DNA of 64,000 nucleotides from Planococcus beigongshangi (GCF_016820495.1 NZ_JADHDU010000004.1:124001-188000), one strand, 5' to 3'; shown: positions 43,006-52,271, counted from the stretch's first letter. Notes: a model not told the origin generated them from the letters alone. Numbers and translations are program-made.

Positions 43006-43130
43006 GGAAATTCGGCCCGGCAAATCCTCTTCATCGACAACATTTTCCTCGCTTTGCATGCCCCAGTGGATGGTTTTCGCGAAGCGAAGACCATCCAGAG
43101 AACATTTGCGCCAACAAATGTTCTTTCATT
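42985..43130. repeat. double-hairpin element, copy 2 (146 bp)
   Basis: Second copy of 42719-42865, with both hairpins conserved exactly, and again starting at the last unit of a 21-bp array. Confidence 0.9.
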
Positions 43131-43171
43131 CCATCAATCAGCACTTTTCGTAGCCAGCAGAGTGCGTCAGC

Positions 43172-43200
43172 TTTACTTGGCCTCCAAAACCTAATATACT
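43172..43200 (+). promoter_or_regulatory. promoter of the marR-MFS operon
   Basis: TTTACT (43172-43177), 17 bp, TATACT (43195-43200). Confidence 0.6.
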
Positions 43201-43214
43201 TACTTAGGTAAGTA
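43197..43214. promoter_or_regulatory. palindromic operator, probable MarR target
   Basis: Perfect arms TACTTAC and GTAAGTA around TTAG, overlapping the -10 box of the promoter. Position and symmetry fit autoregulation by the MarR protein encoded right behind it. Confidence 0.7.
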
Positions 43215-43234
43215 ATTCAAGAGGAGCGGTTCCC

Positions 43235-43660
43235 ATGGAGAATTTATTGTTTCATGAAATCCATCAGAAATCCCGCTTGGCCATCAAGGAAGTCAACGAG
43301 GTGCTGAAGGAATATGGTTTATATAATGCACAATGGTCCGTCCTGTTCTGCCTGAAACAATTCGGGCCAATGACGCAGACGGAAATTTGGCAATACCTGA
43401 ATGTCGAGGCACCGACTGTCACGCGGACGTTGTCAAAACTGGAGGAAAGCGGTTGGGCCGAACGGGTCGAAGGGACGGACAAAAGGCAGCGGATCGTCTG
43501 CCTGACGCCGAAAGCGGAAGCGAAAGTGGCGGAAATCGAGGACCGGGTGACCCGTCTTGAAACAGATATGCTGTCGGATTTGAGTCCGGCGCAACAGAAA
43601 CAATTGCAGGACCTGCTCAAAAAAATAAAAGCAGGGACCCGCACGGAAAAGGATGTCTAG
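43235..43660 (+). CDS. MarR-family transcriptional regulator
   Basis: A 141-residue winged-helix regulator. YGLYNAQWSVLFCLKQFGPMTQTEIWQYLNVEAPTVTRTLSKLEESGWAER (about residues 28-78) is the DNA-binding domain, and GTDKRQRIVCLTPKAEAK the wing. GAGGAG precedes the ATG. It is followed within one base by an MFS exporter gene, the classic repressor-pump pair, so it probably represses both until a drug-like ligand binds. Confidence 0.9.
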   Translation: MENLLFHEIHQKSRLAIKEVNEVLKEYGLYNAQWSVLFCLKQFGPMTQTEIWQYLNVEAPTVTRTLSKLEESGWAERVEGTDKRQRIVCLTPKAEAKVAEIEDRVTRLETDMLSDLSPAQQKQLQDLLKKIKAGTRTEKDV

Positions 43661-43661
43661 G

Positions 43662-44837
43662 ATGACTAAAAGAAAACCGATTTGGACAAAGAGTTTTATC
43701 AATATATCCGTCAGTACATTTTTTGTATTTACGGTATTTTATGCATTGCTTACATATGTGCCGTTATATGTAGTCGAGGATTTGAACGGTACGGTGACGG
43801 AAGGCGGTCTTGCAACGTCGGTGTTTCTCGTCAGTGCCATCATCATGCGTCTCGGTGCCGGCATGATCCTGGATAAATTCGGCAACAGGGAAGTTCTTGT
43901 ATTTTCTGTGCTGATGTTTGCTGTCAGTACGATTCTGTATATATTTGTCGGCACGCTGGCAGCACTCCTGCTGCTGCGGTTTTTCCACGGCATCTGGTTC
44001 AGTTTGCTGACGACGGTGGCGGGTGCGATCGCAGCTGATATTATTCCACCGGAACGGCGGGGTGAAGGAATGGGCTATTATGCCATCGCCATGAACCTGG
44101 CAGTTGTTGCCGGGCCGTTCATCGCATTGACGATGCAGCCGCTTGCCTCTCCAAAAACGATTTACACCGTTTTCGGCGTAATCATGATCATCGGGTTTAT
44201 TTGTGCGTTGATGGTCCGGGTCGAAAAGATTCCAAAAGAAACGCTGGCTCCAAGAAAACTGAGCATCCATAATTTCCTGGAATTGAAGAGTATGCCGATT
44301 GCCAGCGTCGGATTTTTAATTTCTTTCGCTTATGCGAGCATCATCACGTTCATCTCCGTCTATGCGGCTTCCCTCGGTTTATTGCAGACAGCCAGCTTCT
44401 TCTTTGTTGTCTATGCGGTCGCCATGCTCATGGTGCGTCCGTTCACCGGCAGGATCTTCGACGGGAAAGGGCCGGATTATGTCATCATCCCATCAATCGT
44501 CATTTTTGCGATCGGCCTGTTTACGCTTAGCCTGACGGAAACGTCCTGGATGCTTCTCCTGTCCGGCGCGCTGATCGGACTTGGGTACGGCACATTGCTG
44601 CCTTGCTTCCAGACTCTCGCCATCCAGGCTGCGGATAAACACCGGAGCGGTTATGCGACCGGCACATTCTTCGCCTTCTATGACAGCGGCATCGCCGTTG
44701 GAGCGCTGGCGCTCGGTGTGATGGCCGGCACGCTCGGCTATTCGAAATTGTATCTCTTGCTCGCTGTATTCCTGCTCCTGATCGGGATCTATTATAAATG
44801 GATCAGTTCGAAATCTGCCGGATCCATTAAAATGTAA
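43662..44837 (+). CDS. MFS transporter
   Basis: A 391-residue major-facilitator protein with about 12 membrane helices. The loop-2/3 motif appears as RLGAGMILDKFGNREVL (near residue 67), and helix 5 region as ADIIPPERRGEGMGYYAIAMNLAVVAGPFIAL, similar to drug-exporter subfamilies. ATG 43662 follows AAAGG; ATG 43653 is too close to that site. Substrate unknown; control by the upstream MarR protein suggests toxic compound export. Confidence 0.88.
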   Translation: MTKRKPIWTKSFINISVSTFFVFTVFYALLTYVPLYVVEDLNGTVTEGGLATSVFLVSAIIMRLGAGMILDKFGNREVLVFSVLMFAVSTILYIFVGTLAALLLLRFFHGIWFSLLTTVAGAIAADIIPPERRGEGMGYYAIAMNLAVVAGPFIALTMQPLASPKTIYTVFGVIMIIGFICALMVRVEKIPKETLAPRKLSIHNFLELKSMPIASVGFLISFAYASIITFISVYAASLGLLQTASFFFVVYAVAMLMVRPFTGRIFDGKGPDYVIIPSIVIFAIGLFTLSLTETSWMLLLSGALIGLGYGTLLPCFQTLAIQAADKHRSGYATGTFFAFYDSGIAVGALALGVMAGTLGYSKLYLLLAVFLLLIGIYYKWISSKSAGSIKM

Positions 44838-44916
44838 CAGCGGTATAAATTTCATTTAATCAAGACTATGCCTTATACTGGGGAGACAGACATAAAGTCA
44901 AAAGGGGTTTATTTCC

Positions 44917-45750
44917 ATGGCGCATAAACGAGCAGAATTATATAACTATCTAATGGGCAATAAAGAAAAAATGACGGAGGAATGGCTGGCCAGCCGTGTA
45001 AAAACAGATGGCTCCATGTATGCCGGCAATTCATCTCCACAGATTGAAAATCAGTTGAAGGCGCAAAACGGTGCTTTCATCGAAGCTGTGACGGGGGTAT
45101 TCATCAGCGAAACAGATGGGGCCGGGGAAGCTTTGGAAAAATGGGTGGAGATGGTTGCAACTGCCCGTGCCCGCCAATCGGTTCCATTGTACGAAGTCAT
45201 TGCCCAGATCCGGATCTTCCGAAAGATTTACTGGAGCTATGTGCGGAAATTCTTTGAGGAAAATGTTGAAGCCGACAGCAAGGATGCACTGGAATGGGCT
45301 GAGACCCTGAATAACTCGTTCGATTTTATAATTGAGCGGTTTGCCATCAGCCATTACGAAGCCGATCAGCGAATCCTTAACAGCCAGCGGGAAATGATCT
45401 ATGAACTGAGCAGTCCGGTTATTCCAATCAAAAAGGGGATCGGCATCCTTCCGTTAGTGGGGGATATCGATACACACCGAGCGAAAATCATTTTGGAAAC
45501 GGCGCTCGACCAAAGCGTGAAGCAGCAATTGGATACGCTCTACATCGATTTATCCGCAGTGGCGATTATCGACACGATGGTGGCACAGCAGATTTTCCAG
45601 GTCATGGCTTCATTGAAAATCATCGGCGTCGAATCTGTCTTGTCGGGCATCCGTCCGGAAATCGCCCAAACGGCCATCACTCTCGGCATCGATTTCAAAA
45701 ACATCAAAGTCCATGCCAATCTGATGCGCGCATTGGAAACGCAGGCTTAA
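44917..45750 (+). CDS. RsbR-like stressosome protein with STAS domain
   Basis: A 277-residue protein with an N-terminal helical domain (about 1-150, RsbRD-type) and a C-terminal STAS domain (about 160-275). GDIDTHRAKIILETALDQ and IDLSAVAIIDTMVAQQIFQVMASLKIIG hold the two threonines (in the D-T pairs) that RsbT phosphorylates in stressosome proteins. No rsbS/rsbT neighbours are present, so it is probably an orphan input subunit feeding the SigB pathway. AAAAGGGG precedes the ATG. Confidence 0.85.
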   Translation: MAHKRAELYNYLMGNKEKMTEEWLASRVKTDGSMYAGNSSPQIENQLKAQNGAFIEAVTGVFISETDGAGEALEKWVEMVATARARQSVPLYEVIAQIRIFRKIYWSYVRKFFEENVEADSKDALEWAETLNNSFDFIIERFAISHYEADQRILNSQREMIYELSSPVIPIKKGIGILPLVGDIDTHRAKIILETALDQSVKQQLDTLYIDLSAVAIIDTMVAQQIFQVMASLKIIGVESVLSGIRPEIAQTAITLGIDFKNIKVHANLMRALETQA

Positions 45751-45762
45751 TCCATGAACAAT

Positions 45763-45800
45763 AAAAACCAGCCGCTGACAATTGTCAGCGGCTGGTTTTT
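45763..45800. terminator. perfect bidirectional terminator
   Basis: AAAAACCAGCCGCTGACA pairs with its exact complement with almost no loop; A and T tracts serve both convergent genes. Confidence 0.85.
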
Positions 45801-45821
45801 GGTTTATTCTGTTCAACCTTT

Positions 45822-46469
45822 TCAAAGTACATAGAAATAGACTGCCAAAAAGTGGCACAGGCTGCCGAGCAGGATGAAGATATGGAAAATTTCATGGAAC
45901 CCGGCATATTTGAATGACAGGAAATTCGGTTTCACACCGTAGATGATGCCACCGACCGTGTACATGATCCCGCCGCCGATCAGTAAGCCGAGGCCAGTCG
46001 CGGAAAGGCTTTCTGAAAGCGGTACGATGGCAATGACGATGATCCATCCCATGATGATGTAAATGGCGGTGGACAGCCAGCGCGGTGAATGGAACCACAC
46101 CATTTTGAATAGGATGCCGCTCATTCCGAAAAATGCCACCAATCCGAAGACGACCCAGCCGATTGTGCCGCCCAGTGCAATCAGGCAGAAAGGGGCGTAG
46201 GATCCGGCGATCAGCAGGAAAATCATCGAATGATCCAATTTTCTGAGGAACGCGATGGTTTCAGGTCTTTCTTTTGCGGAATGGTAAACGGTCGAAGCCG
46301 TGTAAAGGGAGATCAAACTTGCCCCGAACAGGATGACGGATACGATCTGCAAGGTGGGCAAGCCTTCCGTACCCGCTTTCATTGTCATGGCCAAAAGAGC
46401 CGTGATTGACAGGAGCGCGCCGATTAAATGGGATATTGCATTGAAAGGTTCTCTGAAATATACATGCAT
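45822..46469 (-). CDS. hemolysin III family membrane protein
   Basis: A 215-residue protein with seven membrane helices, of the HlyIII/PAQR family. REPFNAISHLIGALLS (N-terminal), STVYHSAKERPETIAFLRKLDHSMIFLLIAGSYAPF and the C-terminal FHEIFHIFILLGSLCHF carry the conserved Ser, Asp and His residues that form a metal site. Despite the name, haemolytic action is not established for most members. AGAGGAG precedes the ATG. Confidence 0.9.
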   Translation of the reverse strand: MHVYFREPFNAISHLIGALLSITALLAMTMKAGTEGLPTLQIVSVILFGASLISLYTASTVYHSAKERPETIAFLRKLDHSMIFLLIAGSYAPFCLIALGGTIGWVVFGLVAFFGMSGILFKMVWFHSPRWLSTAIYIIMGWIIVIAIVPLSESLSATGLGLLIGGGIMYTVGGIIYGVKPNFLSFKYAGFHEIFHIFILLGSLCHFLAVYFYVL

Positions 46470-46608
46470 ATTCGTATCTCCTCTTCGTTATGTAGTTATT
46501 GAAACTACTTGTAATGATATATGTATTATAATTGGTAGTCAAGCTTGGCTGTTTTAAGGTTATGGTATAAAATTAAAGCAATAGCTTTAGCAAAGGGGGC
46601 GTTCCGAA

Positions 46609-47184
46609 ATGACGGATGCCAAAGAGATCATTAGCCGCTTGGCGATGGACAAGCAGATTCCAGTGTCGGAAATACCGAAAATCGATCTATATATCGACCA
46701 GGTCATACAATTGTTCGAGAATGGTTTTTCTGACATGAAAAGAAAGCCGGACGAGAAGATTCTCACGAAGACCATGATCAATAATTATGCCAAAGGGAAA
46801 TTGTTTTATCCCGTAACCAATAAAAAGTATTCCCGCAATCATGTCATGTTAATCAGCCTGATTTATCAGATGAAAAGTGTTTTATCGATTGCAGATGTGA
46901 AAAAAGTTTTGGCCGGCATCAATGACAGGGCGGCGAAGGAAGAACTGGACCTCAGTGAGTTCTACCAATGGTATCTGGAAATCCAGCAGCATGACGATGA
47001 ACTGTTCAAAGCCAATTTTGAACAGCACGTCAAGAGAGTGGGGCAAAACCCGGTAAGTTCCGCCGGCGGACAGGAAGAAGCCGAGAAAGTGCTGCTCATC
47101 GCATCACTCACCCATATGAGCAATCTATACAGAAGAGCGGCTGAAATGCTGGTCGATGGCATGTCGGAAGGGGAAGATGTCTGA
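46609..47184 (+). CDS. DUF1836 protein (MerR-like)
   Basis: A 191-residue protein of the DUF1836 family, with a MerR-type helix-turn-helix flavour: ILTKTMINNYAKGKLFYPVTNKKYSRNHVMLISLIYQMKSVLSI (about residues 50-95). AAAGGGGGCG precedes the ATG. Its stop codon overlaps the following yqxD start by one base. Function unknown, probably DNA-binding. Confidence 0.83.
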   Translation: MTDAKEIISRLAMDKQIPVSEIPKIDLYIDQVIQLFENGFSDMKRKPDEKILTKTMINNYAKGKLFYPVTNKKYSRNHVMLISLIYQMKSVLSIADVKKVLAGINDRAAKEELDLSEFYQWYLEIQQHDDELFKANFEQHVKRVGQNPVSSAGGQEEAEKVLLIASLTHMSNLYRRAAEMLVDGMSEGEDV

Positions 47185-47630
47185 TGGCGAAAATTTTGAT
47201 CGATGCAGACGGCTGCCCGGTGGTCGGTGAAACCATTGAAGCTGCCCGTAAGTTTCAGCGCGACGTCATTCTCATATGCGACACCTCCCACGAGATGTAC
47301 CGGGAAGGTGCCGAGACGATTACGGTTTCGAAAGGACCGGATGCTGTCGATTTTGTGCTGGTGAACCGTGTGAAGAAAGGGGATATCGTCGTGACGCAGG
47401 ATTATGGCCTGGCTGCGATGGTCCTTGCCAAACAAGGTTATCCGATTGACCAGAACGGCCGGATCTATTCGGAAGAGAATATCGATCAGCTGCTGCACGG
47501 CCGGCATGTAGCCAAGAAAATCCGGGCAGGCGGCGGCCGGCTGAAAGGCCCTAAAAAACGAAAGCCGGAAGACAATGAATTATTCAAAGTGAAGCTGGAA
47601 GAGCTGATCCGAAATACGGTACCCGAATAA
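47184..47630 (+). CDS. yqxD: UPF0178/DUF188 protein (YaiI/YqxD)
   Basis: A 148-residue protein of the YaiI/YqxD family with a PIN-like fold. ILIDADGCPVV at the start and GDIVVTQDYGLAAMVLAKQ hold conserved Asp residues, suggesting a metal-dependent nuclease, though activity is not proven. It overlaps the DUF1836 gene. Confidence 0.88.
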   Translation: MAKILIDADGCPVVGETIEAARKFQRDVILICDTSHEMYREGAETITVSKGPDAVDFVLVNRVKKGDIVVTQDYGLAAMVLAKQGYPIDQNGRIYSEENIDQLLHGRHVAKKIRAGGGRLKGPKKRKPEDNELFKVKLEELIRNTVPE

Positions 47631-47674
47631 ACGATGGACATTGCCTGCAGAAGGCGGTGTCCATCGTTTATTTA
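47631..47674 (+). terminator. intrinsic terminator
   Basis: AAACGATGGACA / TGTCCATCGTTT followed by ATTTAGTTT. Confidence 0.65.
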
Positions 47675-47753
47675 GTTTCCGCTCCGATGGAAGGAGTAAA
47701 CTTCCTTCAATGGGGAATAATGAAAAAAACACGAAAACGGAGAGGGGATTGGC

Positions 47754-48449
47754 ATGGATAAAGTATTGATCGTGGTGACGAACAGCTCCCGGCTTGGTGA
47801 AAAAGGGAAGAAGACAGGCTTGTGGCTCCGGGAACTGACGGATTTCTATCATTTGGTGCGGAAACAGTTTGCAGTGGACATCATCAGTACATCGCCTGAC
47901 AGGGTTCCGATCGACCCGCGGAGTCTGATCGGTGCTGTTACGCATGGGCAGACCCGCCACTATTATATGGATGACGATTTCATGGTGCAGCTGAAGAAAC
48001 CGCTGGTGCCGTCACAGGTGAATGCTGAAGATTACGCCGCGATTTACTTTACCGGCGGCCACGGCACGATGATGGATTTTCCGGACAATGAAGAATTGCA
48101 GGCGTTGACGCGGCAGATCTATGAACAGGGCGGCTACGTGACGGCCGTCTGCCACGGACCGAGCGGGTTGCAGAATGTCCGGCTGTCAAACGGCAGGTTG
48201 CTGGTGTCCGGCCATGTCGTCACAGGTTTTTCGGACAGGGAAGAGAAAATGATGGGGATGTATAAAAATATTCCATTTTCACTCGAACAGGTGCTGAAGG
48301 AGAGGGGCGGGCTTTTCAAAAAAGCCTCCATCCCGATGGCCCCATGCACAGTCATATCCGGACGCCTCATCACCGGCCAGAATCCGGCTTCGGCTAGGGG
48401 CGTGGCATACAAGCTGCTGAAAGAGCTTGAAGCGCTCGGTCAAACATAA
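47754..48449 (+). CDS. DJ-1/PfpI-type class I glutamine amidotransferase-like protein
   Basis: A 231-residue protein of the DJ-1/PfpI superfamily, Hsp31-like subgroup. The nucleophile Cys lies in VTAVCHGPSGL (near residue 130) and the conserved Glu/His neighbourhood in YFTGGHGTMMDFPDNEEL. Members are glyoxalase III, protein/nucleotide deglycases or chaperones. GGAGAGGGG precedes the ATG. Confidence 0.87.
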   Translation: MDKVLIVVTNSSRLGEKGKKTGLWLRELTDFYHLVRKQFAVDIISTSPDRVPIDPRSLIGAVTHGQTRHYYMDDDFMVQLKKPLVPSQVNAEDYAAIYFTGGHGTMMDFPDNEELQALTRQIYEQGGYVTAVCHGPSGLQNVRLSNGRLLVSGHVVTGFSDREEKMMGMYKNIPFSLEQVLKERGGLFKKASIPMAPCTVISGRLITGQNPASARGVAYKLLKELEALGQT

Positions 48450-48473
48450 AAGAAACAGAAAGGAGCACATGCG

Positions 48474-49544
48474 ATGTCCATAATTCGGAAAGTGGTTACC
48501 GAAAACGCACCTTATCATGTCGGCCAGCAGGAAATTGTCCAGGTGGTCCGGAATTTATTCGGCGACCATTTTGATGATATTGAACGGTTGCTGCGGGTTT
48601 TTGGAAACGGCCAGATTGAAGGGCGTTATTCCGCTGCGCCGCTGGAATGGTTTGAAAAAGAGCGCGGTCTGGAAGAAAAGAACCGGCTTTATATAGAAGA
48701 AGCTGTGCGGATGGGCAGCCGGGTAGTCGAACGCTGCCTGGAGGAAACGGGCACTGCGAAAGAAGAAATTGATGCTTTCATATTCGTTTCGAGTTCAGGG
48801 ATGGCGACCCCGACGATCGATGCGCGCATCATGAATGGACTGAAGATGCCGCCCCATATCAAACGCATGCCGATCTGGGGCCTGGGGTGTGCGGGAGGGG
48901 CAGCGGGGCTCAGCCGTGCCCATGATTATTGCCGGGCTTATCCAGACGCCAAAGTGCTTGTGCTGTGTCTCGAATTATGCAGCCTGACTTTTCAGCGTTC
49001 GGATCTTTCCAAGAGCAATCTGATCGGTACTTCGCTGTTCGCCGACGGTTCGGCCTGCGCGCTTGTTACAGGCGAACAGGCTGGCGGCGACGATACCGGA
49101 TTTTTCATACACGATACCCAATCGACTTTGATGCCCGATTCTGAAGACGTAATGGGATGGGATGTGAAAGACGAAGGGCTGCATGTCGTTTTTTCACGTG
49201 ATATCCCGAAAATCATCGAAAGCTAGCTGAAGCCGAATCTGGATCAATTTTTGGAGAAACTGGACAGGAAGCCGGAGGATATCGAACATTTCATCGCGCA
49301 TCCAGGCGGCAAAAAAGTATTGTCCGCCTATGAAAAATCCTTGTCGATCGGGACCGGGAAAACGGAACATCCGAGAAATGTACTGAGGGATTTCGGCAAT
49401 ATGTCTTCACCGACCGTCTTATATGTGCTAAAAGAATTCATCGATCAACACCCGAATGCGGGGGAACAAGGGCTGCTGACAGCGCTCGGCCCCGGTTTCA
49501 GCTCAGAAATGCTGTGGCTGGAATGGAGGGAGAAGAGCGGATGA
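48474..49544 (+). pseudogene. bpsA: type III polyketide synthase interrupted by an amber codon
   Basis: A 356-codon frame with a single in-frame TAG at 49224-49226. Upstream part: IWGLGCAGGAAGLSRA holds the active-site Cys (near residue 144). Downstream part: FIAHPGGKKVL and GNMSSPTVLYVL hold the His and Asn of the Cys-His-Asn triad. Truncation at the TAG gives 250 residues without His and Asn, so it should be inactive. The frame is otherwise clean with AAAGGAG before the ATG, implying a recent mutation, a sequence error or read-through. In Bacillus, BpsA makes alkylpyrones that BpsB methylates, and a BpsB-like gene follows directly. Confidence 0.85.
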
Positions 49545-50056
49545 CCTGGTTTTTTACTATTATTTTCATCTTTGTAATCGTGCAGCGGCTCGCAGAAATG
49601 CTGTATGCGAAATCCAATGAAAAACGCATGAAGCAGCAAGGGGCGATCGAATCGGGTGCTGCACATTATAAATGGATTGTGCTGCTCCATGTATTATTCT
49701 TCATCGCCTTGCTTGTTGAAGTGCTCTACTTGGATATTATGGAGACAGGTATCTGGTGGCTGTTCCTCGTCATTTTCATCGTGGCGCAGATTTTGCGCAT
49801 ATGGGCACTGGCGTCATTGGGGCAATTCTGGAATACCAAGATTCTGGTTCTGCCAGGGGCGGAGAAAGTCAGAAAAGGGCCATACCGCTGGATTCCGCAT
49901 CCCAATTACATCGTCGTGGCCCTTGAAATCCTTTCATTGCCGCTGATTTTCGGCGCTTGGCGGACGGCGCTTGTGTTTACGATCGCAAACGCATTATTGC
50001 TCCTGCTCGTCCGAATTCCGGCTGAAGAAAAAGCCCTTCAGCAACTGGAGAATTAG
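49541..50056 (+). CDS. bpsB: BpsB/YpbQ-like isoprenylcysteine carboxyl methyltransferase family protein
   Basis: A 171-residue membrane protein of the ICMT family with four to five helices. VLPGAEKVRKGPYRWIPHPNYIVVALEILSLPL (about residues 104-136) is the SAM-binding region with the conserved GPY-x-x-HPNY. Its ATG overlaps the polyketide synthase stop (ATGA) and GGAGGGAG lies before it. In Bacillus this protein O-methylates alkylpyrones made by BpsA. With the synthase broken, its substrate supply is in doubt. Confidence 0.85.
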   Translation: MTWFFTIIFIFVIVQRLAEMLYAKSNEKRMKQQGAIESGAAHYKWIVLLHVLFFIALLVEVLYLDIMETGIWWLFLVIFIVAQILRIWALASLGQFWNTKILVLPGAEKVRKGPYRWIPHPNYIVVALEILSLPLIFGAWRTALVFTIANALLLLLVRIPAEEKALQQLEN

Positions 50057-50156
50057 GATGAATAATAAAAATCTTATAATTTGCTAGTTAGAATTGCATA
50101 TTAAGGGTATACAAATAGATATGAAGAGAAATCAAGCTTTTATTTGGAGGGATTCG

Positions 50157-50438
50157 ATGAAAAAATCAACGATGAATACAGTGATGGGCAGTGCATTAGC
50201 AGCCGCTGCAGGAGTTTTTGTCTTTAAAGCTTACCAGCAAAAGAACAATCCGAAAGTCGCTGAAGATACAGACATGCGCAATAGCACAGATGTCGACCGT
50301 AAAGAAAGTGTGAAGGCAGATGTGGATCCGGCTGAAAAAGGGCTGACGCAATTGGATTCTGCTTACCGCGACGAATGGCAGGCAAATGCAATTCCACAGA
50401 CGCACAGAGAAATGCGTGAATTGGAAGAAGACAACTAA
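50157..50438 (+). CDS. small membrane-anchored hypothetical protein
   Basis: A 93-residue protein with a hydrophobic N-terminal segment (MNTVMGSALAAAAGVFVF, about residues 6-23) and a charged remainder, so probably anchored with its tail outside or inside the membrane. GGAGGG precedes ATG 50157. Not recognised. It ends in a strong terminator. Confidence 0.7.
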   Translation: MKKSTMNTVMGSALAAAAGVFVFKAYQQKNNPKVAEDTDMRNSTDVDRKESVKADVDPAEKGLTQLDSAYRDEWQANAIPQTHREMRELEEDN

Positions 50439-50450
50439 GAGCATTTAAAA

Positions 50451-50492
50451 AGAGCGAAAGTGGAGAAAGTCCCCGCTTTCGCTCTTTTTTTC
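50451..50492 (+). terminator. intrinsic terminator
   Basis: AGAGCGAAAG / CTTTCGCTCT followed by seven Ts. Its position rules out an early start for the next gene at 50460. Confidence 0.8.
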
Positions 50493-50531
50493 GCTTTAAT
50501 AACGGATAGAGTCCGGGAAGGAGAGAATGCT

Positions 50532-51620
50532 TTGTGGATTAGAAAAGCCTTTTTCGAATATGCCACAGCTGCCATATTGATCGTCATTTTTCTGTTTTTC
50601 CTGGGGAAAATCGATTATGCGCTCTGGCCATTCAAAGTCATCATTGCAACACTTTTTGCGCCATTATTAATAGCGGGTCTGTTCTATTATCTATTGCGTC
50701 CACTTGTGAATCTTCTGAGCCGTAAAGTTCCTAAGATTGCGAGTATCGGAATCGTTTTTGCCTTAATCGCCATCATCCTTTCAATTGGCGTTTATCTGTT
50801 TGGACCTACTGTCCAGGAGCAGGTACAGAGTTTCATGGAACTCGCGCCTGAAAGAGTGGAAGAGGTGACGGAGGAATCCGCCTCAGCGATGGACGATTTT
50901 GAATTCATGGGAATTCAGGGCACAGAAATACGAACCAGGGCGCTGTCATATGTTAAAGCCGCTTCTGATGGATTGCTGGATAACGTTGCAGGTGTGTTGA
51001 CCACAATCGTGAATATTGCCGTCGTCATCGTCGTTGTGCCATTTATCCTTTTCTTCTTATTGAAAGATGACGAAAAACTGATTCCGCATATCACGAAATA
51101 CCTGTCGGAAGAACGCAAACCGGAAGGGCGGAAATTGCTGAAGGATATGGATGCAACTTTAGCGGCCTATATCATCGGCCAGGCGCTGGTTGCGCTTACC
51201 GTCGGTGTACTGATGTACATCGGCTATGTCATCATCGGACTGGACTACGCTTTTACTCTGGCTATTTTTGCAATGTTTCTTATTATTATTCCGTTTTTGG
51301 GACCGATTCTCGGCATTTTACCGGCGCTGTTTGTGGCACTCGTAAACGGGGAACCTGTCATGGCGATAAAGGTGATCGTTGTATTGATTATAGTACAGCA
51401 ATTGGAAGGCAATCTCATCACACCGAATATCATGGGCAACAGGCTGAATATCCATCCGCTGACCATCATCCTGCTATTGATGGTGGCTGCGGCGCTGTTC
51501 GGATTCATCGGTATCCTGATCGCCATTCCGCTGTATGCGGTGGTGAAAACGCTCGTCCATAATTTCAGGCTGTTCATGAGGTTGAGAAGGAAGCGGGAAG
51601 TGGCTGAGAAATTGAATTGA
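50532..51620 (+). CDS. AI-2E family transporter
   Basis: A 362-residue membrane protein with about eight helices, of the AI-2E/YhhQ-like (TqsA, YubA) exporter family. FKVIIATLFAPLLIAGLFYYLLRPLVNLL near the N-terminus and the C-terminal FGFIGILIAIPLYAVVKTLVHN are typical. Start: TTG 50532 with AAGGAG upstream, after the terminator. Members export small compounds, Na+ or signalling molecules; the substrate here is not known. Confidence 0.87.
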   Translation: MWIRKAFFEYATAAILIVIFLFFLGKIDYALWPFKVIIATLFAPLLIAGLFYYLLRPLVNLLSRKVPKIASIGIVFALIAIILSIGVYLFGPTVQEQVQSFMELAPERVEEVTEESASAMDDFEFMGIQGTEIRTRALSYVKAASDGLLDNVAGVLTTIVNIAVVIVVVPFILFFLLKDDEKLIPHITKYLSEERKPEGRKLLKDMDATLAAYIIGQALVALTVGVLMYIGYVIIGLDYAFTLAIFAMFLIIIPFLGPILGILPALFVALVNGEPVMAIKVIVVLIIVQQLEGNLITPNIMGNRLNIHPLTIILLLMVAAALFGFIGILIAIPLYAVVKTLVHNFRLFMRLRRKREVAEKLN

Positions 51621-51629
51621 AGTGATGAA

Positions 51630-51669
51630 AAAAATCCTTACCGGAAAACATTCCGGTAAGGATTTTTTG
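51630..51669 (+). terminator. intrinsic terminator
   Basis: AAAATCCTTACCGGAA / TTCCGGTAAGGATTTT followed by TTT. Confidence 0.8.
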
Positions 51670-51751
51670 TATTGCATGTTGAGGAGACTCCGACGACCCA
51701 GCTCTGCGGGCCATAAGCCAGTCTGAGCTGAACGGCAGTTTCCGCTATTCT

Positions 51752-52195
51752 TTACTCTTCGTCAAACACGTGGACTTTCGTCATTTTGTCGCCATTTTTC
51801 ATTGCGCGCGCAATGTCTACGCCTGCTGCGTCGACTTTTCCGAAAACTGTGTGCACGCCGTCAAGATGCGGCTGCGGTTCGTGGACGATAAAGAATTGGC
51901 TTGAGCCAGTGTCTTTACCTGCATGAGCCATGGACAGGCTTCCTGCCTGGTGCTTGTGCGGGTTGTTGTCTGTTTCACATTTGATCGTTTTGCCGCTGCC
52001 GCCTGCACCAGTGCCGGTCGGGTCGCCGCCTTGGCTTACGAAGCCAGGGATGACGCGGTGGAAAGTTACGTCATTATAGAAACCGGAGTTTGCCAGTTCC
52101 TCAAAGTTTGCTACTGTATTCGGTGCTTCATTCGGGAAAAGTTCGAAATTGATGATTTCGCCGTTTTCCATGTGGATGTGGCCTTTTTTTGCCAT
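51752..52195 (-). CDS. ppiB: peptidyl-prolyl cis-trans isomerase (cyclophilin)
   Basis: A 147-residue single-domain cyclophilin. [19 protein letters not shown] (about residues 48-66) is the cyclophilin signature with the catalytic Arg; [32 protein letters not shown] follow as in PpiB. It speeds proline isomerisation in cytosolic protein folding. AAAGGAG precedes the ATG. Confidence 0.95.
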   Translation of the reverse strand: MAKKGHIHMENGEIINFELFPNEAPNTVANFEELANSGFYNDVTFHRVIPGFVSQGGDPTGTGAGGSGKTIKCETDNNPHKHQAGSLSMAHAGKDTGSSQFFIVHEPQPHLDGVHTVFGKVDAAGVDIARAMKNGDKMTKVHVFDEE

Positions 52196-52271
52196 TTAAA
52201 ACATCTCCTTTTCGGTTTGTACAATTTCAAGTATAGCGAGTTTGGGCGGTTGTGTATAATGATTTGCCGCC

